A program made the translations under genes and the position numbers. From positions 1 to 11,133 of the forward strand of contig JACQZD010000012.1 of the NCBI GenBank assembly GCA_016207865.1: DNA of 11,133 nucleotides, read 5' to 3'. The DNA comes from Nitrospirota bacterium (GTDB taxonomy: Bacteria; Nitrospirota; Thermodesulfovibrionia; UBA6902; DSMQ01). The number at the start of each line of letters is the position of its first letter. Position 1 is the stretch's first letter. This document shows, one piece after another, positions 6,370 to 11,133 of this stretch. The notes under the pieces were generated by a model. The model ran no database searches. It was not told the DNA's origin and saw only the letters and a list, made by a program, of their open reading frames with translations.

Positions 6370-6728
6370 GAATTTATTTTTTGCTTAATAGAGTTCAGCA
6401 ATCCATTAAGCATTTTACTAACTATTTGTGATTCTTTTTCCAACTCGTTAAATGTTTCTTGTGTTAAATAATCTAATTCTTTTGAAAGTAACAAAAAATA
6501 ACGCAGTTCCTCTAAAGAGCCTCTTGCCTGATAAAGAAATTGTGAAAACTCTTTTGAACTCTTTCTTGAATGACCTTCAACAATATTCGCTGGTATAGAA
6601 TAAGCAGCTCGCTTCAACTGATTAGATAATGCATATCTTTCTGTTTCTGGGAAACTGGATATTGCATTATAAATCTTAAAGACTAACGCATGCGATTTTT
6701 TCCATACTTCAAGGTCTTTCCAATACAT
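6366..6728 (-). CDS. Four helix bundle protein (S23 / 23S rRNA intervening-sequence protein family), 120 aa
   Basis: The sequence carries the S23 family pattern throughout: LEVWKKSHALVFKIY at 6-20, FPETERYALSNQLKRAA at 26-42, SIPANIVEG at 44-52, FLYQARGSLEELRYFL at 64-79, and a final helix to residue 120. Length matches. These proteins form pentameric four-helix bundles; some are encoded in rRNA intervening sequences and the DGR accessory protein Avd is related, but most members have no known function. It is placed between the NusG-like gene and rfbA and looks more A+T-rich than they are. Both its start and stop codons fall inside heptamer repeat arrays of opposite orientation, which suggests an inserted cassette rather than an original operon member. 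Ribosome binding may use GGAGTTAAGG, which the repeat array itself supplies. Confidence 0.92.
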   Translation of the reverse strand: MYWKDLEVWKKSHALVFKIYNAISSFPETERYALSNQLKRAAYSIPANIVEGHSRKSSKEFSQFLYQARGSLEELRYFLLLSKELDYLTQETFNELEKESQIVSKMLNGLLNSIKQKINS

Positions 6729-6755
6729 AACCCTTAACTCCTAACTCGTAACTCA
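6728..6755. repeat. Heptamer array, four tandem TAACTCN units, upstream boundary of the S23 cassette
   Basis: Plus-strand units are TAACCCT, TAACTCC, TAACTCG, TAACTCA. On the transcribed strand they read as GAGTTA-type units leading into the ATG, whose A is the complement of the first base of the innermost unit. They are inverted relative to the array at 6342-6369. Confidence 0.85.
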
Positions 6756-6763
6756 ATCTTTGT

Positions 6764-7318
6764 TTAAACCCTCTCAACATTTGCCGCTTCTATTTTTACC
6801 GCCACACCCTGCCGTAAAATATCAACTGAAAGCACAAGCATATGCTGTCCAAGTTTTTCAACAAGTATTCCCTCAACACCATTCAGGGAGCCGTATTTAA
6901 TTCTCACCTTTTGCCCTTCCTGAAGATACGGATAGGGGTCCAGCGTTTCTTTGCTTTCAATAAGTTTTTTAAGCGACATTATCTGTTCATCAGGTATGGA
7001 CTCCGGCTCTCCGCGTCCGGACCCGAGAAGCCGCACCACCCCTTTAATCCGGACCACATTTAATATATCCTGTGATCTCTGTGTAGTATGTACGAAAAGG
7101 TATCCCGGGAAAAGAGGAAATGTAACTGCTTTTTTTCTGTCTTTCCATTTACTGAGCCGCTCCACCGCAGGCAGGAACGCATCAATGCCTTTCATTTGAA
7201 GCCTGTCATACACCTGAAACTCATGGCGCGACCTCGTATGAATTGCATACCAGTGTAATTCTGTATTTGCAGTCTGTTCCATAGCTCTTTGTTTAAAGTA
7301 AAAATATCTTTTCTGCAT
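6764..7318 (-). CDS. NusG/RfaH/UpxY-like transcription antiterminator, 184 aa (172 aa from the second start)
   Basis: Specialised NusG paralogues bind RNA polymerase and help it through long polysaccharide operons. The NGN domain begins at WYAIHTRSRHE (residues 23-33) and includes FLPAVERLSKWKDRKK (48-63) and the family hallmark FPLFPGYLFVH (67-77). A KOW domain follows at about 133-182 (EGQKVRIKYGSLNGVEGIL). The first ATG (7318) overlaps the regulator gene by 26 bases with AGG five bases upstream. A second ATG at 7282 starts 10 bases after the regulator stops and gives the usual short lead before the tryptophan; neither has a strong ribosome binding site, and I favour 7282 slightly. Its position second in the operon fits a cis-preferring antiterminator such as UpxY or LoaP. 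No ops-type element was found nearby. Confidence 0.92.
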   Translation of the reverse strand: MQKRYFYFKQRAMEQTANTELHWYAIHTRSRHEFQVYDRLQMKGIDAFLPAVERLSKWKDRKKAVTFPLFPGYLFVHTTQRSQDILNVVRIKGVVRLLGSGRGEPESIPDEQIMSLKKLIESKETLDPYPYLQEGQKVRIKYGSLNGVEGILVEKLGQHMLVLSVDILRQGVAVKIEAANVERV

Positions 7319-7883
7319 CTGCCTGAGGAGCCGGCAGTTTACGCCTTTCTTTCTCTTTAAGCGCAGTAATCAGGATTGCATCATAGTTCAGGGCGGATAC
7401 GTCCTCCGGCATATAGATATTATGGCCAAAAAAACTCTTGTCTGACCTTTTTTGGTCTATTACGCCGATAAGATTAAGCGGCAGTCCGCGCATAGAAAGA
7501 TAGCAGAGCTCTGCAACTTCGCCGTCGCCCCATAACAGGAGGTTTTTTGCCCCTGATAAAATCATCTGCTTATAGACATTGTCTATCCTCTGGCTGATGT
7601 TCTTGAAATAACTCAGGGAGACATGCATATATTCATAGCTCAATCTTACCTTCTCAGTAAAGCCTTTGGGGGTAAGTATATATTTGACCCTGTTTTGGGG
7701 GATAGTGGTCACCTTTATATACCCTTTTTTAGCCAGCCGTTTCATGTAGGCATTCACAAGCCCTAAGGCGACATCAAGCTTGCCCGAGAGAGAGCGCTGT
7801 GTGACATGGGGCTCTTTGCTTAATTCATCAAGTATTCTCAGCGTAATATCATCATCATGTCTGTCAGTCTTAAGCTTGTTCAT
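7293..7883 (-). CDS. EPS-associated MarR-like winged-helix regulator with C-terminal Rossmann-like domain, 196 aa
   Basis: Residues 14-80 form a winged helix-turn-helix of the exopolysaccharide-associated MarR type (LRILDELSKEPHVTQRSL, recognition region LGLVNAYMKRLAKKGYIK, wing VKYILTPKG). Residues 80-110 are a probable linker helix. Residues 112-180 look like a Rossmann-type nucleotide-binding domain: LLLWGDGEVAELCY has a GxGxxAE loop, followed by IGVID and DAILIT strands, resembling the N-terminal domain of PglD-like acetyltransferases. The usual EPS MarR proteins are only about 100 residues, so the second domain is an addition that could sense a nucleotide sugar; that is inference. It is first in the polysaccharide operon, behind a strong promoter and a palindrome that overlaps its own start, suggesting autoregulation. 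No Shine-Dalgarno sequence precedes its ATG. Confidence 0.85.
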   Translation of the reverse strand: MNKLKTDRHDDDITLRILDELSKEPHVTQRSLSGKLDVALGLVNAYMKRLAKKGYIKVTTIPQNRVKYILTPKGFTEKVRLSYEYMHVSLSYFKNISQRIDNVYKQMILSGAKNLLLWGDGEVAELCYLSMRGLPLNLIGVIDQKRSDKSFFGHNIYMPEDVSALNYDAILITALKEKERRKLPAPQADAEKIFLL

Positions 7884-7893
7884 ATTATGAACA
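7877..7893. promoter_or_regulatory. 17-bp perfect palindrome, probable operator of the wHTH regulator
   Basis: TGTTCAT-ATT-ATGAACA is a perfect 7-bp inverted repeat with a three-base spacer. It runs from the edge of the -10 box into the first codons of the regulator gene, where a bound dimer would block initiation. The size suits a MarR-type dimer. That this regulator is the ligand is inference. Confidence 0.6.
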
Positions 7894-7921
7894 TGATAAG
7901 GGGTTTAAGCCGGTTTGTCAA
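7893..7921 (-). promoter_or_regulatory. Sigma70-type promoter of the polysaccharide operon
   Basis: On the minus strand a perfect -35 box TTGACA (7921-7916) is followed by a 17-base spacer and -10 box TATCAT (7898-7893, five of six to consensus). Transcription should start about seven bases on, near 7886-7885, only two or three bases before the ATG at 7883. The message would be nearly leaderless, which fits the absence of a ribosome binding site. It is the only strong promoter I can see for the operon. Confidence 0.7.
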
Positions 7922-7933
7922 GTAAAATAGCCT

Positions 7934-8156
7934 CTATTCGCTTCCTATGCCCTTTCTCAGTTTCCTGTCCGCCTTAATAATCTCATCAGCAGCATCACCG
8001 CTTATCTCCCATGAGTAGTCATTCTTTGCATCGCGTTTAAGTTTTATCTTCGGTGGTTTGTTTAAGTACAGGCTCAGCCTGCTGCTTATCTTCCTTAGGC
8101 GCGCATGAAAAAATAAATATTACGAAAAAAATCAGCATCAATCGCTTAACAAACAT
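7934..8156 (-). pseudogene. Small lipoprotein gene with a one-base frameshift (about 74 codons in total)
   Basis: The first frame (8156-8037) encodes 39 residues starting MFVKRLMLIFFVIFIFSC, a signal peptide of the lipoprotein type with lipobox IFSC and C18 as the lipidated residue, then a charged linker ending TEDKT. A second frame, shifted by one base, continues without interruption as KPPKIKLKRDAKNDYSWEIS and onward to GIGSE and TAG at 7934. The whole span is 223 bases, 74 codons plus one base, so removal of a single base would restore one frame, probably within about 8040-8070. The ribosome binding site AGGAGGGG before the ATG is strong. I do not recognise the family. A sequencing or assembly error, a true pseudogene and a +1 frameshift are all possible. 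Confidence 0.7.
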
Positions 8157-8183
8157 TTTCCCCTCCTGTTGTAGTGTTAAAGA

Positions 8184-8322
8184 TTAACCACAGAGCACGC
8201 AGAGTATTTCATTGCAAAATTAACAGTTAGCATTTCAAAATGCAATTTTTAAATGCTAACTTTGTCCCGACAATTCGGGAATAAATTTACATTGAAGTTT
8301 TTTCCTCTGTGCTCTCAGTGGT
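8184..8322. repeat. About 140-bp intergenic repeat element with ACCACAGAG-type ends and two internal hairpins
   Basis: The left end ACCACAGAGCACGCAGAG (8187-8204) and the inverted right end ACCACTGAGAGCACAGAG match at 14 of 18 positions. ACCACAGAG-rich repeats recur between genes in many environmental bacteria. Inside are a perfect 10-bp inverted repeat GTTAGCATTT/AAATGCTAAC (8226-8235, 8251-8260) and a perfect hairpin TCCCGA-CAAT-TCGGGA (8265-8280). The element fills the gap between the L,D-transpeptidase stop and the lipoprotein gene. On the transcribed strand the 10-bp stem is followed by TGTTAATTTT, so it might also act as a weak terminator. Confidence 0.65.
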
Positions 8323-8329
8323 GAAATTT

Positions 8330-9211
8330 CTACGGTCCAACCATTTTCTCCTTATGCACATCCGTAATACCTGCTGGTTTTTTCAGTCCCGGAATCACCG
8401 GCGTCCTGCCGGTGATTCTTACAACCGGCCCGTTATTAATGTTGTAATACCTGTTATCCGCCTTTTCAGCTCCAACGGCCCATCTGAAGAGTATCTCAAT
8501 GTCATCAAGCTCAGGATTTTTGGGCTCATTGTAAAACTTCTTCTGCATTGATTCGCCATAAAGTCCGATACAGCCGTGAGAAGCGGGATAACCCGGAACA
8601 TCCCTGCCGTGAATGTAATAGCCTGTGCCTGAGCGGCTCTGGTGGAATTTAAGCCCGTAATACATCGGGTAGGGAGTATCTGTATTTTCAATTTTATAGC
8701 GGTTGGATACATGATTTTTATGCGCCGCCGTAATGCGGAAGTCTCCCGAAGGCGTCTCATAGCCCGGCCTGCCGGTGGCAACCGGCATGGAAAATACAAG
8801 CCCGCCTTGTTCATATGCGCCTAAGTACTGCTCTGAGAGGTCTATCAGGATATACTTTTCTTCTTTTTCAGCAGGGCGGTAAAACGACGGCATAGGACTA
8901 AACCCCTTCAGCCTTCTGCTATCCATCGGCACCTTGATAGAAACACCGGCATGCGCATGCCTTCTGTCAATCCTGTTAAAGCGGGCAATATCTCCCCATT
9001 TCCCCTTAAAGAGTTTTTCAAGGGTTTGCCCTTTTCCAAATTTGTAGCACTTCCACTCTATTTTGCTGTCGCTCGGATAGGATATCCTACAGAGGTTTAA
9101 AGTTTTGGCTGAAGATATCTCATGGAATAAAAATAAGAAATACGGGATAAGTACCAAGAGGTAACAGTTCGTTAAATATTTAGTTCCCACTTCCCGGTTC
9201 TCAGTTCTCAC
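8330..9211 (-). CDS. L,D-transpeptidase (YkuD domain) with LysM-like region, 293 aa from a GTG start
   Basis: L,D-transpeptidases cross-link peptidoglycan stem peptides or attach proteins to the wall, using a catalytic cysteine outside the cytoplasmic membrane. The YkuD domain spans about 119-243: YILIDLSEQYLGAY, TPSGDFRIT, then YYIHGRDVPGYPASHGCIGL with H201, H212 and the nucleophile C214. Residues 55-96 (YKFGKGQTLEKLFKGKWGDI onward to VSIKVPMD) resemble a LysM wall-binding motif. A hydrophobic segment at 16-30 followed by ISSA predicts a signal peptide. The start is uncertain: no ATG is present, the GTG at 9211 lies inside a heptamer repeat array, and a second in-frame GTG occurs seven codons later. 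The gene is 32 bases after nadE and probably co-transcribed. Confidence 0.9.
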   Translation of the reverse strand: MRTENREVGTKYLTNCYLLVLIPYFLFLFHEISSAKTLNLCRISYPSDSKIEWKCYKFGKGQTLEKLFKGKWGDIARFNRIDRRHAHAGVSIKVPMDSRRLKGFSPMPSFYRPAEKEEKYILIDLSEQYLGAYEQGGLVFSMPVATGRPGYETPSGDFRITAAHKNHVSNRYKIENTDTPYPMYYGLKFHQSRSGTGYYIHGRDVPGYPASHGCIGLYGESMQKKFYNEPKNPELDDIEILFRWAVGAEKADNRYYNINNGPVVRITGRTPVIPGLKKPAGITDVHKEKMVGP

Positions 9212-9239
9212 TTCTTAGTTCTTAGTGCTTGCTTCTCAG
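9184..9239. repeat. Degenerate heptamer array, eight tandem NTGAGAA-type units
   Basis: Read on the minus strand the units are CTGAGAA, GCAAGCA, CTAAGAA, CTAAGAA, GTGAGAA, CTGAGAA, CCGGGAA and GTGGGAA. The array fills the gap after the nadE stop codon and supplies the first codons of the L,D-transpeptidase frame. The seven-base period and GAG core resemble the arrays around the S23 gene. Confidence 0.75.
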
Positions 9240-9243
9240 TTCT

Positions 9244-10989
9244 TCAGTAGCTTTTGTAACTATTTGTAATCGGGAACCGCCTGTCTTTTCCGAAGGCCCT
9301 CGGCGTTATTTTTACCCCGGGCGGCGCCTGACGCCTCTTGTATTCAGAATGGTCAATCATTTTAATGACCTTTTGAGCGCATTCAAGGTCACAGCCCATT
9401 TTTAATATTTCATCAAAATCCTTATCCTCTTCCACATATGCCTTTAAAATAGGGTCCAGTACAGGGTAGGGCGGCAGAGTGTCCGTGTCTCTCTGGTCCG
9501 GCTTGAGCTCCGCCGTAGGCTCTTTCCACAAAACCCTTTCCGGTATCAGAGCTTTTCTTTCCTTCTCATTTCTCCATTTGCAAAGGTCATATACCATTGT
9601 CTTTGGCACGTCTTTAATGACGGCAAACCCCCCTGCCATATCCCCGTAGAGCGTTGCATATCCCACGCTCATCTCGGATTTATTCCCGGTTGTGAGCACG
9701 AGCCATCCGAATTTATTTGAAAACGCCATTAATATATTGCCCCTGATTCTGGCCTGAAGATTTTCTTCAGTGATGTCTTTTTTTGCGCCCTTAAATTTTA
9801 CCGCAAGCGTCTTAAGATATGTCTTAAAGATCTTATCAATCGGAACCCTGATGATTTTTATCCCGAGATTTTTTGCAAGGCGGCAGGCATCTTCACGGCT
9901 TTCTTTTGATGTATACGGTGACGGCATAAACAGCCCCTGCACATTTTTCCTGCCTATTGCATCAACGGCAATAGCCGCAACCAGCGAAGAGTCAATGCCT
10001 CCGCTTAATCCGATTACCACGCCGTTGAATCCGTTTTTCCGCACATAATCTTTTGTACCGAGCAAAAGCGCATTGTAAACCTCTTCTTCAGGGGAGAGCT
10101 TAATAAATTTTTTAGGCTTAATTGCAGGCTTGCCGGTTTTGATTGAATGGTCTATCTTTATTTTTTCAATATTGTCCTCCGAAGAAACGTAAGGCTGAGT
10201 TTTTTCCGCAACCTTATCAGATGTTTTTAAGGCTTCTATGTCAATATCAAAAACAATTAACTCTTCTTTAAATTGACTGGACCTTAAAATAATTTCCCCC
10301 GATTTATCCACCGCAAAACTGCCTCCGTCAAAGACAAGTTCATCCTGTCCCCCAACCATATTTACATAAGTTATTGCAACTTTATTCTTTAATGCCTGCG
10401 CGGCGATTAACTGCTCCCTGAAAGAAATTTTTCCTGTATGATACGGTGATGCATTGATATTGAGGATTATATCCGCTCCGGCGCCGGCCTGAATATTTAC
10501 AGGTCCCTGCTCATGCCATAGGTCCTCGCAGATGTTAACGCTGAATTTTACCGCGCCGATATCATAAATAGTATATCTCATGCCCGGCTTAAAATAGCGG
10601 TATTCGTCAAAGACACTGTAATTGGGCAGATGCATTTTGTGATAGACGTCTGTTAATTTGCAGTCTGCAATCACGGCAGCGGCATTGTGAATGCCGTTTG
10701 ATACGTTATAGCTGCCTATTATATTTTCATCAACAAAACCCGCAATGGAAATGATATCTTTTGAGGCGGCGATTATCTTATTCAGAGCATCAATATTGTC
10801 TTTGATAAACTGGGGCTTTAAGAGCAGGTCTTCGGGCGGGTATCCTGTGACGGCAAGCTCGGGGAAGGCGATAATATCAGCCCTTAAATCCCTTGCCTTT
10901 TTGATGCCGGCAATTATTTTTTTTACATTCCCTGACAGGTCGCCGACCGTAGGGTTCATCTGGGCAAGGGCCATCCTCAGCGTTTTCAT
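9244..10989 (-). CDS. nadE: Glutamine-dependent NAD+ synthetase, 581 aa
   Basis: This cytoplasmic enzyme makes NAD+ from deamido-NAD+, ATP and glutamine, the last step of NAD synthesis. The N-terminal nitrilase-type glutaminase domain (1 to about 270) shows the catalytic triad: E44 in FPELAVTGYPPEDLL, K118 in YHKMHLPNYSVFDEYRYF, and C154 in VNICEDLW. The synthetase domain (about 305-581) has the ATP-pyrophosphatase loop SGGIDSS at 349-355 and LTTGNKSEMSVGY at 432-444, and ends with KRRQAPPGVKI (561-571). Size matches the two-domain NadE, so the enzyme should channel its own ammonia. The ATG has no ribosome binding site and sits seven bases after a -10 box, pointing to a leaderless message. 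The L,D-transpeptidase gene follows. Confidence 0.97.
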   Translation of the reverse strand: MKTLRMALAQMNPTVGDLSGNVKKIIAGIKKARDLRADIIAFPELAVTGYPPEDLLLKPQFIKDNIDALNKIIAASKDIISIAGFVDENIIGSYNVSNGIHNAAAVIADCKLTDVYHKMHLPNYSVFDEYRYFKPGMRYTIYDIGAVKFSVNICEDLWHEQGPVNIQAGAGADIILNINASPYHTGKISFREQLIAAQALKNKVAITYVNMVGGQDELVFDGGSFAVDKSGEIILRSSQFKEELIVFDIDIEALKTSDKVAEKTQPYVSSEDNIEKIKIDHSIKTGKPAIKPKKFIKLSPEEEVYNALLLGTKDYVRKNGFNGVVIGLSGGIDSSLVAAIAVDAIGRKNVQGLFMPSPYTSKESREDACRLAKNLGIKIIRVPIDKIFKTYLKTLAVKFKGAKKDITEENLQARIRGNILMAFSNKFGWLVLTTGNKSEMSVGYATLYGDMAGGFAVIKDVPKTMVYDLCKWRNEKERKALIPERVLWKEPTAELKPDQRDTDTLPPYPVLDPILKAYVEEDKDFDEILKMGCDLECAQKVIKMIDHSEYKRRQAPPGVKITPRAFGKDRRFPITNSYKSY

Positions 10990-10996
10990 TATCTAA

Positions 10997-11025
10997 ATGA
11001 TAATTAAACAAACCGTGTTTGTCCA
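10997..11025 (-). promoter_or_regulatory. Predicted nadE promoter, probably leaderless
   Basis: On the minus strand TGGACA (11025-11020) is separated by 17 bases from TATCAT (11002-10997). Seven bases then lead to the ATG at 10989, so the expected transcription start coincides with the start codon. The same -10 sequence and spacer length occur at the polysaccharide operon promoter. Confidence 0.6.
11008..11022. promoter_or_regulatory. 15-bp inverted repeat in the nadE promoter, possible operator
   Basis: ACAAAC-CGT-GTTTGT is a perfect 6-bp inverted repeat with a three-base spacer, overlapping the -35 box and most of the spacer region. The placement would suit repression of nadE by an NAD-responsive regulator, but no regulator can be named from the sequence. 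Confidence 0.35.
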
Positions 11026-11028
11026 TAG

Positions 11029-11133
11029 TTAAGTCACTTTTACACTCCGCACTCCCCCGGGTCTCCATGCAGGGGCTATTACTCTGGAGCCTTCTTCCAA
11101 GTCAAGGCAGGACGCCCATGTTAATTTAAAATC
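11029..11133 (-). CDS. C-terminal end of an unidentified open frame (34 residues, cut by window edge)
   Basis: One minus-strand frame is open from the window edge to TAA at 11029-11031. Its residues include CLDLEEGSRVIAPAWRPGG and it ends VRSVKVT. I do not recognise a family, and 34 codons is too short to prove coding. Its stop lies three bases before the predicted nadE -35 box, a natural place for an upstream gene to end. It could equally be a chance open frame. Confidence 0.3.
   Translation of the reverse strand, partial: DFKLTWASCLDLEEGSRVIAPAWRPGGVRSVKVT

Noticed and set aside
6342..6755. CRISPR-like array
   Set aside because: The units are contiguous heptamers without spacers and occur as two inverted blocks around a gene.
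7884..7930. ops/JUMPstart element for the NusG paralogue
   Set aside because: No GGCGGTAG-type sequence occurs between the promoter and the regulator gene, and the predicted leader is only two or three bases long.
10877..11068. 63-codon minus-strand frame overlapping the nadE start
   Set aside because: Most of it is out of frame with nadE inside the conserved glutaminase domain, and it spans the predicted nadE promoter.

Overview
The window is a dense bacterial locus in which every gene I can support lies on the minus strand, so transcription runs from high to low coordinates. It contains a complete dTDP-L-rhamnose gene set inside a surface-polysaccharide operon, preceded by a cell-wall/NAD module. 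The moderate G+C, the long-form glucose-1-phosphate thymidylyltransferase, the EPS-type MarR regulator followed by a NusG paralogue, and the intergenic repeats suggest an environmental Gram-negative bacterium, perhaps Nitrospirota or a Desulfobacterota-like lineage. That assignment is inference and low confidence.

In transcription order from the right edge: the 3' end of an unidentified open frame (11133-11029); nadE, glutamine-dependent NAD+ synthetase (10989-9244), with a good promoter whose predicted start falls on the ATG; a degenerate heptanucleotide repeat array; an L,D-transpeptidase with a LysM-like region (9211-8330); a 140-bp repeat element with nested hairpins (8322-8184); and a small lipoprotein gene broken by a one-base frameshift (8156-7934).

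The polysaccharide operon starts at a near-consensus sigma70-type promoter (7921-7893) that overlaps a perfect 17-bp palindrome. It encodes a MarR-like winged-helix regulator with an added Rossmann-like domain (7883-7293), a NusG/UpxY-like antiterminator (7318 or 7282-6764), a four-helix-bundle S23 protein gene exactly bracketed by inverted heptamer arrays (6728-6366), then rfbA (6280-5213), rfbC-like (5187-4726), a 152-bp MITE-like element, rfbB (4522-3524), an 85-bp palindromic repeat and rfbD (3374-2514). After rfbD come a 28-codon remnant of a CMP-sugar synthetase (2513-2427), a Trm112-family zinc-ribbon gene (2424-2257), an unusual fusion of an SpsF-like cytidylyltransferase domain to a radical SAM/SPASM enzyme (2252-525), and a DegT/DnrJ/EryC1 aminotransferase that runs off the left edge (514-1).

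Together the operon should make dTDP-L-rhamnose and a second, amino-modified nucleotide sugar for a glycan. The regulator probably controls initiation and the NusG paralogue probably controls elongation through the long operon. The part most worth attention is 1-2513: a radical SAM/cytidylyltransferase fusion beside a sugar aminotransferase, next to the stump of a different cytidylyltransferase. Non-coding structure is also rich: two heptamer repeat systems, a MITE-like element, two other repeat elements, and two promoters that appear to give leaderless or nearly leaderless transcripts.
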